Source: JANXLS01 sp038227045
GTDB lineage: Bacteria > Planctomycetota > SZUA-567 > H5-PLA8
Direction of reading: 5' to 3'
Length of the DNA stretch: 64,000 nucleotides
Assembly (NCBI GenBank): GCA_038227045.1
Contig: JBBRQD010000015.1
Location: 13,762 to 77,761, forward strand
Part shown: positions 45,628 to 55,192 of the stretch, piece by piece
Numbering within the stretch: the stretch's first letter is position 1
Layout: the number at the start of each line of letters is the position of its first letter
Notes under the pieces: generated by a model
Seen by the model: the letters and a program-made list of their open reading frames with translations, nothing else
Database searches by the model: none
What the model was told of the DNA's origin: nothing
Made by a program: the position numbers and the translations under genes

Positions 45628-46782
45628 TCAAATCGAGTGCCCTGGCAATGCGTCCAGCAATTGTCCGATCTGTTCCATCGAATTATAAAAATGCGGCGAT
45701 GCTCGCAATCGCCCTTCGCGCAACGCCAGAACGAATTTCTGGCGCATTAATTCGCGGTTCAATTCCTTGAGATCGTGCGACCCGCTGACGAAGGACACGA
45801 TCCCGCTCGACTCGCCTTCCCTTCGACTGCTGACGACGTCGTAGCCCTTTTGCTTCAATCCTTCAACCAGCGCGTCGGTCAACTTCAGCACACGTTTTGA
45901 AATAACATTGACGCCGATCTCTTCGATAAGCTGCATGGACGCGTTCAGCGCGAGAATTCCCGGGATGTTGTACGAGCCGCATTCAAATCGCTTAGCGTCG
46001 TCGCGCAGCGTGAAATCGTAATTGCCGTAGTCCAGGGCATTGACGACGTTGAGCCAGCCGATTTCGGGACGCAGATTTTTGATCAATTCCGAGCGGCAAA
46101 AAAAGACGCCGCAGCCTTCGGGGCCGAGCAGCCATTTGTGGCCGTCCGCCGATAGAAAATCGATGTTCATCGCGCGCACATCGACGGGCAGCACACCAAG
46201 CGATTGAATCGCGTCGACGCAAAACAGAATTCCACGCGTGCGGCAGAACGCGCCAATGGTGCGCAAATCGTTGCGAAAACCGCTGGCGTATTCGACATGC
46301 GACAGCGCGATCATGCGCGTCTTCGGCGTGACCGCGGCAAACAGATCGTCGATTTCAATCCGCCCATTTTTTTCGGGAACGCGTGTGTATTTCAGGCCGA
46401 GCCGCTGCTCGAGGTCCATCCACGGATACACGTTCGCGGGATACTCGACGGCGGTCCCGACGATCTCATCGCCGGCTTTCCACTCCCAGCCATTTGCCAC
46501 GAACGCCAGCCCCTCGCTGGTGTTTTTAGTGAAGGCGATTTCCGTGGAATCGGCGTTCATCAAGCGCGCGGCGCGGGCACGGGCTTCGTCGGCCAGCACG
46601 TACCAACGGCCGGTGAGGTAGGCGTCGCGCGTCGCTTCGCGCGTATATTTTTCAAGCGCCGCCCCCGCACTCGCGGAGAGGGGCGCGACAGCCGCGTGAT
46701 TCAGGAACGTCCATTCGGTGAGAATGGGAAATTCGGCTGCTGGATCGAAGCCGTTTGGTAATTTGGGAATGGTATCGAACAT
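45628..46782 (-). CDS. PLP-dependent aminotransferase class V / cysteine desulfurase-like
   Basis: 384 residues, fold type I. FTKNTSEGLAFVANGW, DAIQSLGVLPVDVRAMNIDFLSADGHKWLLGPEGCGVFF (PLP Lys in the GHKW block), then YNIPGILALNASM. Pattern fits class V enzymes such as isopenicillin-N epimerase-like or selenocysteine lyase-like proteins rather than IscS (no Cys-loop typical of desulfurases visible). Reaction unassigned. No strong ribosome site. Confidence 0.85.
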   Translation of the reverse strand: MFDTIPKLPNGFDPAAEFPILTEWTFLNHAAVAPLSASAGAALEKYTREATRDAYLTGRWYVLADEARARAARLMNADSTEIAFTKNTSEGLAFVANGWEWKAGDEIVGTAVEYPANVYPWMDLEQRLGLKYTRVPEKNGRIEIDDLFAAVTPKTRMIALSHVEYASGFRNDLRTIGAFCRTRGILFCVDAIQSLGVLPVDVRAMNIDFLSADGHKWLLGPEGCGVFFCRSELIKNLRPEIGWLNVVNALDYGNYDFTLRDDAKRFECGSYNIPGILALNASMQLIEEIGVNVISKRVLKLTDALVEGLKQKGYDVVSSRREGESSGIVSFVSGSHDLKELNRELMRQKFVLALREGRLRASPHFYNSMEQIGQLLDALPGHSI

Positions 46783-46978
46783 GTTTTGTTGTTGCCCAAG
46801 GCGTTAGCACTATTGCGCGACACTCTCTTAGTCTAACGAAAGCGACAAAGCATTTCTACGTATTCGTTCCGCGCGTTTAAATTCCATATCACTCGTGCGT
46901 CTCAATGCGGCTGTTTTAAGACGCAAATGCCGCTTAATTTCTTAAACCCGCTGTAGAATATTCATCCGGGAGGGACTG

Positions 46979-47608
46979 ATGCCGCGTTTGAAACTGGCCG
47001 TGCTTTTTTCGGGGAATGGCTCGACGCTCCAAAATCTGATGGAGAAATCCGCGTCGGGCGCGATGAACGCCGATGTGGTCGTTGCGCTGTCCAGCCGCGC
47101 CGATGCGTACGGACTTGAACGCGCGCGCGCGCGGAATATCCCCGCCTTGACCATTCCGCGCAAAGCATTCAAAGACGTCGATGCTTTCTCCACCGCCGTC
47201 TATGCCGCGCTGGCACCCTATGAGGTGGACTTGATTTGCTACGCCGGTTTCATGAGCATGCTGCGCATCCCCGCCGAATTCGAGCACCGGGCCATCAACG
47301 TCCATCCGTCCTTATTGCCGAGTTTCGGCGGGAAGGGGTTCTACGGGTCTCATGTTCACGAGGCGGTTTTGAAGCATGGCTGCAAAATCAGCGGGTGTAC
47401 CGTTCATTTTGTCGATAACGAATACGACAATGGCCCGATCATTGCACAGCAACCTGTTCCCGTATTCGACACCGACACGCCCGAGACACTGGGCGCACGC
47501 GTGCAGCAGGCGGAGCGGCAATTGTTTCCTGAAACAATTCAGTCGATCGCGGATGGACGAATAAAGATTGTCAATCGTGTAGTCAGAGTGTACCCTATTG
47601 AGTCATAA
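46979..47608 (+). CDS. purN: Phosphoribosylglycinamide formyltransferase
   Basis: Purine biosynthesis, third step: transfers a formyl group from 10-formyl-THF to GAR. 209 residues. VLFSGNGSTLQNLMEK N-terminal signature, GFMSMLRIP, INVHPSLLPSFGGKGFYG (catalytic Asn/His), and CTVHFVDNEYDNGPIIAQQ (catalytic Asp). GGGAGG precedes the ATG. Stand-alone, upstream of the pilus cluster and probably unrelated to it (122-base gap). Confidence 0.94.
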   Translation: MPRLKLAVLFSGNGSTLQNLMEKSASGAMNADVVVALSSRADAYGLERARARNIPALTIPRKAFKDVDAFSTAVYAALAPYEVDLICYAGFMSMLRIPAEFEHRAINVHPSLLPSFGGKGFYGSHVHEAVLKHGCKISGCTVHFVDNEYDNGPIIAQQPVPVFDTDTPETLGARVQQAERQLFPETIQSIADGRIKIVNRVVRVYPIES

Positions 47609-47730
47609 TATAGCTTGACATAGCCGCTAGATTTTGGGTTTGTGGGCGTGGGAGATTGACATTCAGAATGGGTCATTCATTACCTAATTGGCTCTTTACC
47701 TCCCCTTCAAAGTGCACGGAGTGCTAAAAG

Positions 47731-48795
47731 ATGGTCACACTCGAAGAACTGCTGCGCGTGATGATGGAACGCAAATCGTCCGATCTACACATCACGGCCG
47801 GAACGCCTCCGCGCATCCGTGTGGACGGCGCGCTTGTGCCCACTGAATACGACCAGATGGATTCCGAAACCTGCCAGAAGCTGATCTATTCGCTGTTGGA
47901 CACGGAGCAGATCGCGAAGTTCGAATCCGAGAAGGAGCTCGACATGAGCTTCGGAATCTCGGGCATCGGGCGCTTCCGTGTGAATGTCTTTTATCAGCGT
48001 GGTTCGGTCGGCACGGCCATTCGTGTCATTCCCTATGACCTCGCATCGTTTGAAAAGCTCGGCGTGCCTGCTGACGTGTGCAAGAAGCTGTGCAATCTTC
48101 CCAAAGGCCTGATCCTCGTGACCGGCGCAACCGGCTCGGGCAAATCGACGACGCTGGCGTCGATGATCGACTACATCAACACTAGCGGCCAATACCATAT
48201 CATTACGATCGAAGACCCGATCGAATTCGTCCACCGCAACAAAATGTGTCTCGTGAACCAACGCGAAGTCGGGCCGGATACGCACGGCTTCGCGCAAGCG
48301 CTCAAACACGTTTTGCGGCAGGATCCCGACGTGGTGCTGATCGGCGAAATGCGCGATCGCGAGACGATCGAACTGGGACTGACGCTGGCGGAAACCGGAC
48401 ATTTGACGTTCGCCACGCTGCACACGTCCAATTGCGTGCAGACGATCAACCGCATCATCGACGTCTTCCCGGCCGAACAGCAGAATCAGATCCGCACTCA
48501 AATGTCGTTCGTGCTCGAAGGTGTGTTCTGCCAGCAACTTCTGCCCACGGCCAGCGGCAAAGGGCGCACGCTATGCTGCGAGATCATGATCCCCAACGAC
48601 GCCATCCGCTCGAACATCCGCGACGACAGAGTCCACCAGATTTATTCGACGATTCAGACGGGCACCAAGACGGGCATGAGAACCATGAATCAGTCGCTGC
48701 TCGAATTGTATAAAGAAGGCAAGATCACGTACGAAATTGCGCTGCAATACACGCATAATCTCGAGGACATGAAGAAAACGTTCCAAACGACTTAA
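47731..48795 (+). CDS. pilT: Type IV pilus retraction ATPase
   Basis: 354 residues. PilT hexameric ATPase that depolymerises the pilus. N-terminal LEELLRVMMERKSSDLHITAGTPP, Walker A GATGSGKSTT (about 132-141), Asp box, Walker B VVLIGEMRDRETIE, His box TGHLTFATLHTSNCVQTINRIID. The C-terminus lacks the PilB zinc Cys cluster, supporting PilT. GGAG precedes the ATG. First of a plus-strand pilus set: pilT, MshEN protein, pilB, pilC, then a two-component pair. Confidence 0.95.
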   Translation: MVTLEELLRVMMERKSSDLHITAGTPPRIRVDGALVPTEYDQMDSETCQKLIYSLLDTEQIAKFESEKELDMSFGISGIGRFRVNVFYQRGSVGTAIRVIPYDLASFEKLGVPADVCKKLCNLPKGLILVTGATGSGKSTTLASMIDYINTSGQYHIITIEDPIEFVHRNKMCLVNQREVGPDTHGFAQALKHVLRQDPDVVLIGEMRDRETIELGLTLAETGHLTFATLHTSNCVQTINRIIDVFPAEQQNQIRTQMSFVLEGVFCQQLLPTASGKGRTLCCEIMIPNDAIRSNIRDDRVHQIYSTIQTGTKTGMRTMNQSLLELYKEGKITYEIALQYTHNLEDMKKTFQTT

Positions 48796-48893
48796 AGCGT
48801 TAAATATTAAAGGTTTGTTATGTCGGCGAATACAAAAAACGTGTACAGTATAGTGTCCGGCGATTGACGTTTTTCGGTTGAGGAGGCAAGATA

Positions 48894-49847
48894 GTGGCTC
48901 GCACATCCAGAACACCCAAGATACGCCTCGGCGAACTTCTCGTGGCCGCAGGGCTGGTGTCCGATGAAAAAATCCGCATCGGGCTCGAGGAGCAGCGCCG
49001 CAACAATTTATTCCTCGGCGAGTCGCTCGTGCAGCTTGGATTCGTCAGTGAAGAGGCCATCGCGCAGGCGATCATCCAGCATTTCAATCTGCCTTTCCTA
49101 TCGGCCAGTCAGTTCAACATTCCGCCGGACGTTTTCAATCTCTTCCCCGAACGCATGTACTACGAATATCAGTTCATCGCCGTGGACAAGATCGAGCGCG
49201 TGATCATCATCATCGCCGCCGGGCCGATCAATCAGGACATGATGGAGGAGCTCGAACGCGTCAGCGAATGCAAGATTTGCCATTATGTCAGCACCTGGCG
49301 CGACATCCTCGCCTCGATTGAACGCAATGCCAAAGAACACGGCGGCGAAGCGCAAATCGAATTGACGGGCTTGGGCAGTTTGTTGCTCGATGGTTCGGAG
49401 GTAACCAAGCCGGGCAATTCAATCACTCAGAAAATCAAGAAGCTGGACGCCGTGCCCGCGCTCAATGGTGCAGGGGCGGCGGTTTCGAAGCCCGCGATGT
49501 CCCAATCAATGCTCGGCCAGCCGTCGAAGCCCGTGAACGCGGCCAATCTCTCGGCCATGTTGACGGCGCAGGCTGCGTCCTCCCGGACGGTGGGCGGGTC
49601 GTTCGGTTCGCCATCCGCGCCGCCTTCGCCGAGACTGACCGCATTTATCAAAGTGCCGCCGCCAGGCAGCTCGCCGAGCAGTGTGCCGGCAGAGAGCCGA
49701 GTCGCGTCTTCCGCCAATTTGAACGCCGTCAAGGTGGGCGGCTCGTCCGCGGTAATGCCGGCTGTGCGTAAAGAGAAAGACGCTCCCCCGGAAGCCACGG
49801 AGCCGCAAAAACGCCTGTCGAGCTTTTTGACGTCCAGAAAATCGTAG
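48894..49847 (+). CDS. Stand-alone MshEN-domain protein (putative c-di-GMP receptor)
   Basis: 317 residues. Residues of about 7-145 match the MshEN/GspE N-terminal domain with its tandem motif: RLGELLVAAGLVSDEKIRIGL then FLGESLVQLGFVSEEAIAQAI. MshEN binds cyclic-di-GMP in MshE-type ATPases. Here it is not fused to an ATPase; the rest is a low-complexity Ser/Ala/Pro-rich tail (about 185-317) ending RLSSFLTSRKS. Starts at GTG with GAGGAGG. Sits between pilT and pilB, so a regulatory or adaptor role on the pilus motor is likely but inferred. Confidence 0.75.
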   Translation: MARTSRTPKIRLGELLVAAGLVSDEKIRIGLEEQRRNNLFLGESLVQLGFVSEEAIAQAIIQHFNLPFLSASQFNIPPDVFNLFPERMYYEYQFIAVDKIERVIIIIAAGPINQDMMEELERVSECKICHYVSTWRDILASIERNAKEHGGEAQIELTGLGSLLLDGSEVTKPGNSITQKIKKLDAVPALNGAGAAVSKPAMSQSMLGQPSKPVNAANLSAMLTAQAASSRTVGGSFGSPSAPPSPRLTAFIKVPPPGSSPSSVPAESRVASSANLNAVKVGGSSAVMPAVRKEKDAPPEATEPQKRLSSFLTSRKS

Positions 49848-49892
49848 CGCTGAAGACATATTGCGGCGCGTCTGAAATCGAAACAAATACGG

Positions 49893-49912
49893 GGCGGGCA
49901 GGTAACCCGCCT
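49893..49912. repeat. Weak GC hairpin between MshEN gene and pilB
   Basis: GGCGGG and CCCGCC form a 6-base stem around a short loop (CAGGTAA) in the 104-base gap. It may act as a weak attenuator between the two genes; it could also be a decayed palindrome of the dispersed families. Confidence 0.4.
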
Positions 49913-49951
49913 TGACGTGAAAATGCGGCATTGTGGCAATTGAGGTCGATT

Positions 49952-51763
49952 ATGGGCAAGGCCGATAAAAAACTCGCGATGATGCTCTCCAAATGCGGCA
50001 TGATTTCGGACGCGCAACGGGAACAGGGTCTCGGCGATTCTGAAATAAGCGGCAAGTCGTTCACGCAGTGGCTCTTCGACACACAAGTCTGCACCGAGGA
50101 CGCGCTCATCACCACAGTCGCGGCGGAGATGAACTATTACCCGATCAATCTCGCGCATCTGACCTGCGACTCCGCCGCGCTGGAGACCGTTTCCGAGGAA
50201 CAGGCCACCAACTACCTGGTCCTGCCGCTGGCGCGCATGGGCAAATTGCTGACGCTGGCGATCTGCAATCCCTTTGACGTGCTGCTGCTCGACGATCTCA
50301 AAATCATCACCGGCTGCGACATCGTCCCGGTCCTGTCCTCCGAAACCGGCCTGAAAAATGCGATCGTAAAAGCGTACAACAAGACCGCGAACGTTCAGCA
50401 GGAACTGACCGCCGTCACCGAGATGCTGGATACCGGGCAGGCGGAAGCGCAAGTTGAGGCGAAAGGCAAAACCGAGGACGAAGAGAACGAAAACTCCGCG
50501 CCAATCGTCAAGCTCGGCAACCGCCTTATTGAAGACGCGTACACGCAGGGCTCCAGCGACATTCACATCGAACCCGGCGAACACGGCGTGGTTGTGCGGT
50601 ATCGCATCGACGGTATCTTGCGCGAGCAGGTGACCCTGCCCAGACACACGCTGCGCGCATTGATCAGCCGCATCAAGATCATGAGCGATTTGAATATTTC
50701 AGAGCGCCGGCTGCCGCAGGACGGACGCATTGTTTACAAGAAGTACAATTCAAAATTCGACCTCGATTTGCGCGTTTCGACCGCGCCGATGAATCACGGC
50801 GAAAAAGTCTGTATGCGTATTCTCGACAAGACCAAATCCTGCCTGCCGCTCGATCAGCTTGGTTTCTCGCCGTACAATATCGGAATCTACCGCGATCTGA
50901 TCCAGGTGCCCTACGGCATGATCCTGCATTGCGGTCCGACGGGTTCGGGTAAATCGATGACGCTGTACGCGGCCCTGAACGAAATCAACTCGCCGGAAGT
51001 GAACATCTGCACGGCCGAAGATCCGATCGAATACACGCTGCCGCGCTTGAACCAGATGCAGATGAAAAAGGACATCGGTTTGACCTTTGCGTCGGCGCTG
51101 CGCTGTTATCTGCGGCAGGATCCGGACATCATCCTCGTCGGCGAAATCCGCGACCGTGAAACGGCCAACATTTCAATCGAAGCCGCGCTCACCGGCCACG
51201 TGCTCTTCTCCACGCTCCATACCAACGACGCGGCGACGACCATTTCGCGTCTGTCCGATATGGAGATTGACCCGTTCATGATTTCGAGTTGTCTGGTGTG
51301 CATCTGCGCGCAGCGTCTGTTGCGCCGGTTGTGTTCGTGCAAGAAGCCCGAGCCGCCGAATGAGGACGAACTCAAGCTGCTGAAGTGCGCGATGGATGGA
51401 GCGGAAATACGCGAACTCATGAAGCCCAAGGGATGCCCAAAGTGCAAGAACGGCGGCTATAAAGGACGCGTGGGCGTGCATGAATTGCTCAAGAACACCG
51501 ACGAATTGCGCAGCATGATCTGCCGTGGGGCGACCTCGGATAACCTGAAGATCGCGGCGCGTCGCGGCGGCATGCGGACGCTGTTTGAAGACTGTATGGA
51601 GAAAGTAAAAGCCGGCTTGACGTCGTTGCCCGAAGCCATCGGCACGGCGCGCCCGGATGAAAAAACGAATCAGGAATGTCTGGACATGGATGCTGCGCTG
51701 CTTATGGCCTCGGCGGGTTCCACACACAAGAAAGACGGCGGAGGCGAAGGGGGCGGACATTAA
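49952..51763 (+). CDS. pilB: Type IV pilus assembly ATPase
   Basis: 603 residues from the ATG at 49952 (GAGG upstream). A divergent N-terminal MshEN-like domain (about 1-150), then the T2SS/T4P ATPase core: SSDIHIEPGEHGVVVRYRIDG, Walker A GPTGSGKSMTLY (about 329-340), Walker B DIILVGEIRDRE, and the tetracysteine zinc site (CSC near 460 and CPKC near 495) found in PilB/GspE but not PilT. Drives pilin polymerisation. Followed by a dispersed hairpin element and pilC. Confidence 0.93.
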   Translation: MGKADKKLAMMLSKCGMISDAQREQGLGDSEISGKSFTQWLFDTQVCTEDALITTVAAEMNYYPINLAHLTCDSAALETVSEEQATNYLVLPLARMGKLLTLAICNPFDVLLLDDLKIITGCDIVPVLSSETGLKNAIVKAYNKTANVQQELTAVTEMLDTGQAEAQVEAKGKTEDEENENSAPIVKLGNRLIEDAYTQGSSDIHIEPGEHGVVVRYRIDGILREQVTLPRHTLRALISRIKIMSDLNISERRLPQDGRIVYKKYNSKFDLDLRVSTAPMNHGEKVCMRILDKTKSCLPLDQLGFSPYNIGIYRDLIQVPYGMILHCGPTGSGKSMTLYAALNEINSPEVNICTAEDPIEYTLPRLNQMQMKKDIGLTFASALRCYLRQDPDIILVGEIRDRETANISIEAALTGHVLFSTLHTNDAATTISRLSDMEIDPFMISSCLVCICAQRLLRRLCSCKKPEPPNEDELKLLKCAMDGAEIRELMKPKGCPKCKNGGYKGRVGVHELLKNTDELRSMICRGATSDNLKIAARRGGMRTLFEDCMEKVKAGLTSLPEAIGTARPDEKTNQECLDMDAALLMASAGSTHKKDGGGEGGGH

Positions 51764-51776
51764 CAGGTTAAGTGCC

Positions 51777-51851
51777 AGAGCCGCGCACGTAAGTAAGCGG
51801 CTTTTTCTGAATACTGATCAGTCTTAGCCGACTACTTGCGTGCGCGGCTCT
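51777..51851. repeat. 75-nt hairpin element, copy 2 of the AGAGCCGCGC family
   Basis: Arms of 26 bases (51777-51802, 51826-51851) pair with a few mismatches around a 23-base spacer. The left arm with two flanking bases is identical over 28 nt to the copy at 25339-25366, and the right-arm end is identical over 16 nt. Located in the 278-base gap between pilB and pilC, where it would be transcribed within the pilus operon. Confidence 0.85.
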
Positions 51852-52041
51852 TAAAGAGCAGTTTGACTTGCGGCGTAAAAAGCATAATTTGTCCGTAGGG
51901 ATTCGCTCAACGTGCATGTCGATATTGTGGACAATTCAAACGATTGGCGATTCCGTTCGATGCTTTTAAGTACAATAAAAGGGATACTGTCTGGGTTGTG
52001 CTTCGCCGCACCATTGGACACGTTAGGAGATTCTACCAATC

Positions 52042-53316
52042 ATGCCGAGATTTAAATACATCGCCCGCGATGCTTCAGGTAAACGCGTCGCGCAATCGAT
52101 GGACGCGGCGAGCAAAGAGGAAGTGCTCACCAACCTCAAGCGCGAAAATCTGACCGTCGTTTCAGTCGCCGAGGATGGGCAAGGAGCGACGACTTCACCT
52201 CAGGGCAAAGGCGCACCCGCGGCGGGCGGCGGAAAAAGCATTTTCAGCATGAGTTTCGGCGGGCCGCCGAAGCCGCGTGTCAATGGCGAAACGCTGGTCA
52301 TTTTCACACGCCAATTCGCGACCATGATCGGCGCCGGTATTCCGGTGTTGGAATGCTTGAGCATCCTGGAGGAACAAGCCGAAGATCCGGGCTTCAAATC
52401 CGCGCTCCGCGGCGTAGTCGACGAAGTGCGCGGCGGCGGCGATCTCAGCCAGGCATTGGCCCGGTATCCGAAGGTGTTCGTTCGCATTTATACGAATATG
52501 ATCCAGGCCGGCGAAGCCTCCGGCCAACTCGATACGATTCTCAACCGTCTCGCCGAATATCTTGAAGCGACCGAAAAACTGCGCCGCGAAATCAAGTCCG
52601 CGATGACCTATCCGGTCGTATCGCTCATCATGATTTTGGGCATTACGGTTTTTTTGCTGGTGTACATCATCCCGAAGTTTCAGGAAATCTTCAAAGCCTT
52701 GCGCGTCGATCTTCCGCTGCCCACTCGCATCGTGCTCGCGCTCTCCACAATATTGACGACATTCTGGGGTCAGGTGCTTTTTATGGGTGTCGGAATGGCC
52801 ATGCTGCTGCATTTCTGGAAGTCCACGAAATCGGGCGCATACACGTGGGATCGGCTGATGCTGAAAGTCCCGGTCTTCGGCGAATTGACTCAAAAAGTCG
52901 CACTCTCGCGTTTTGCAAAAACCTTCGCGACGCTGCTGCGGTCCGGCGTTCCGATTCTCGGCGCGCTTGAAATCGTCGCGGCCACCGCGGGAAACAAGGT
53001 CGTCGAGGAAGCCGTCAACAACGCGCGCGAATCGATTCGCCAGGGCGAAAATCTGGCCAAGCCGCTCGCCCAGTCCTTCGTCTTTCCGCCGATGGTGGTG
53101 CGCATGATCGCGATTGGCGAAAAATCCGGCGCGCTCGAACAGTTGCTCGAAAAAATCTCCGAATTCTACGATCAGCAAGTGGAAGCGATGGTCGAGCAGT
53201 TGACCGCGCTCATCGAACCGATCATGATCGGCATCATGGGCTTTATCGTCGGCGGAATCGTGCTGTCGATCTTCCTGCCGATCTTCAAGATTCAAGATGC
53301 GCTGCGCAAGAAATAA
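52042..53316 (+). CDS. pilC: Type IV pilus inner-membrane platform protein
   Basis: 424 residues, two tandem T2SSF domains. N-terminal FKYIARDASGKRVAQSMDAAS, then a first cytosolic T2SSF domain with FTRQFATMIGAGIPVLECLSIL, membrane segments at about 192-212, 245-262 and 395-415, and the second domain with RFAKTFATLLRSGVPILGALEIV. PilC is the platform that the PilB and PilT motors act on. AGGAG precedes the ATG. Followed by a dispersed inverted repeat and the PilS-like kinase. Confidence 0.93.
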   Translation: MPRFKYIARDASGKRVAQSMDAASKEEVLTNLKRENLTVVSVAEDGQGATTSPQGKGAPAAGGGKSIFSMSFGGPPKPRVNGETLVIFTRQFATMIGAGIPVLECLSILEEQAEDPGFKSALRGVVDEVRGGGDLSQALARYPKVFVRIYTNMIQAGEASGQLDTILNRLAEYLEATEKLRREIKSAMTYPVVSLIMILGITVFLLVYIIPKFQEIFKALRVDLPLPTRIVLALSTILTTFWGQVLFMGVGMAMLLHFWKSTKSGAYTWDRLMLKVPVFGELTQKVALSRFAKTFATLLRSGVPILGALEIVAATAGNKVVEEAVNNARESIRQGENLAKPLAQSFVFPPMVVRMIAIGEKSGALEQLLEKISEFYDQQVEAMVEQLTALIEPIMIGIMGFIVGGIVLSIFLPIFKIQDALRKK

Positions 53317-53335
53317 ACGCCCAAGGGGCTAGGTC

Positions 53336-53411
53336 AGGGGTCAGGGAATAGGGAACTGCGGAATTTAAGAATGCGGAGTCAAATTCCTCGGTTCCCTAGT
53401 CCCTGACCCCT
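53336..53411. repeat. Hairpin element with GGTCAGGGAATAGGG arms
   Basis: AGGGGTCAGGGAATAGGGAA (53336-53355) is mirrored by the right arm ending at 53411; over 21 bases there is one mismatch. The 34-base spacer and the flanks hold further partial copies of the same words (GATTCCTAATCCCTG). Located between pilC and the PilS-like gene, ending about 30 bases before the latter's GTG start. Confidence 0.75.
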
Positions 53412-53440
53412 GATTCCTAATCCCTGCCAAGGACCCCTGA

Positions 53441-55192
53441 GTGTTCGAAGCTTTTATTGAGCGCAACGCGCGAATTGCCCGCAGCAACCAGGTGCTGATC
53501 GCGTTGCGCCTTTTTTTTGCCACGGTCTCGCTCGCGGTCCTCATCATGCGCGAGCGCGACGCGCTGAGCATTCCGCACGGCGACATCCCGCTTTATTATC
53601 GCCCACCCGGCTTTCTTGCCATCGTCGTTCTGGTGTTGACCATCGTGTACCTCCTGTTGGTGCGCCTTGTCAAAACCAAACCGCGTGTCGCCGCCAAGCT
53701 TGCAGTGGTCCAAATCGTTGTCGATATTCTGCTCATCACCGGACTCATCTGGAAGACCGGCAGTGTCGACAGCGAATTCGCGATGCTGTATCTGATCTCC
53801 ATTTTCTCCGCCGGTTTTGTATTGAAATGGAACGCGTCGATTGTCGCGGCGATCGTCTCGTCGATTCTATACAGCGGCGTGGCGATCGCCTACAGCGTCG
53901 GGGCCGTTCCCGATGAAATCGAAGGAGACCCGCTCAAACTGCTGAGCGTTCAGCACGCGTTGACGGGATTGTCCTGCTTGCGTTACTTGCTGCTGCCGAT
54001 CTTCGCCTTCATCAGCGCCGGCGTGATCGCCGGATCGATTTCAAAGCGGCTGGTTGCGGCGAGCCTTATGCGCGACGACATCCTTGAAGGCATTGGTAAA
54101 GGCATCCTGATGCTCGACAGCCGCCGCCGCATCGTCTACCACAACCGCGAATTCACGCGACTGTTGGGCATTGAAGAAAAGCTGCCCGCGGCCAGCCTCG
54201 CCAGCGTGTTGGGCGAGGAGATCGACATGCAGGCGCAGTACGTCCTTAAGAGCAACGTGCGGAGCCAGAATGAAATCGCACATAAACGCGCCGACGGAAA
54301 GACCATTCCGATCATGGTGAGCGTCACTCCCATCGCCGAACTCGACGGCGGCGAACCGCACGGACTGGTCATCGCGCTGGACGACATCACCGTCGAAAAG
54401 AAGATGGCCGAATTCGCCAAGCAGCGCCAGCGCATCGAAACGATGGGGCATATTTCGGCTGCGATCGCGCATGAAATCCGTAACCCGCTGGCGTCGATTC
54501 GCGGCGCGGTTCAGGAAATTGTCCGCGCACTGGATTTGCCCGACACCAAGAAAATACTGCTCGAAATCGTGCTCTCCGAATCCGACCGGCTCGATCAGAT
54601 CATCACCGATTTTCTGCATTTCGCGCGTATGCGCCCGCCGGGTCTCGTGAAAACGGACATGAAGCGCGTGCTCTCGGATGTCTGTTATCTGCTTACCTCG
54701 CGGCCGGAATCGTGCGACATTCAGATCACCGTCGCCGCCGAAACCGACGATCCGGTCGCCCTCGATCCCGAACAATTGCGGCAACTCCTCCTCAATCTCG
54801 CGCTCAACGCGATGCAAGCCATGGAAGGCTGCCCGCGCAAACAGCTTCACATACACGCCGAGCGCGTGTCGCATACTCCGCCCGATAGCGGATATGAGCC
54901 GTCGAAACTCATGGATCGAAGCGACCGGCCGGCCATTATTGTCTCCGTGGAAGATTCCGGAGCGGGCATGAGTCCGGCGGTGATGAAGAGAGTCTTCGAA
55001 CCTTTTTTCACCACCAAGCCGGCGGGAACGGGCTTGGGGCTGGCCATCGTCGAACGCATCGTCAACGCACACGACGGCATGATCGCGGTGGAGAGCGCCG
55101 AGGGCAGAGGCACCACGGTGAAAATCTGGCTCCCGGCTGATTTGAAAATCGGCGCAATCATGTCAGGCCCGCTGCCGGCGATCGTGTTGTAG
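53441..55192 (+). CDS. PilS-like membrane sensor histidine kinase
   Basis: 583 residues. About six N-terminal membrane segments (near 20-36, 58-75, 88-103, 115-130, 133-150 and 183-200), a PAS domain (about 212-320), HisKA with the phospho-acceptor His344 in IAHEIRNPLASI, and HATPase_c with DSGAGMS and GTGLGLAIVERIV. The multi-TM plus PAS layout and its place between pilC and a sigma-54 regulator match PilS, which senses pilin level in the inner membrane. Starts at GTG with AAGGA upstream. Confidence 0.88.
   Translation: MFEAFIERNARIARSNQVLIALRLFFATVSLAVLIMRERDALSIPHGDIPLYYRPPGFLAIVVLVLTIVYLLLVRLVKTKPRVAAKLAVVQIVVDILLITGLIWKTGSVDSEFAMLYLISIFSAGFVLKWNASIVAAIVSSILYSGVAIAYSVGAVPDEIEGDPLKLLSVQHALTGLSCLRYLLLPIFAFISAGVIAGSISKRLVAASLMRDDILEGIGKGILMLDSRRRIVYHNREFTRLLGIEEKLPAASLASVLGEEIDMQAQYVLKSNVRSQNEIAHKRADGKTIPIMVSVTPIAELDGGEPHGLVIALDDITVEKKMAEFAKQRQRIETMGHISAAIAHEIRNPLASIRGAVQEIVRALDLPDTKKILLEIVLSESDRLDQIITDFLHFARMRPPGLVKTDMKRVLSDVCYLLTSRPESCDIQITVAAETDDPVALDPEQLRQLLLNLALNAMQAMEGCPRKQLHIHAERVSHTPPDSGYEPSKLMDRSDRPAIIVSVEDSGAGMSPAVMKRVFEPFFTTKPAGTGLGLAIVERIVNAHDGMIAVESAEGRGTTVKIWLPADLKIGAIMSGPLPAIVL

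Noticed and set aside
49427..50647. A 406-codon minus-strand frame spanning the end of the MshEN gene and start of pilB
   Set aside because: It overlaps two recognised plus-strand genes and shows no domain.
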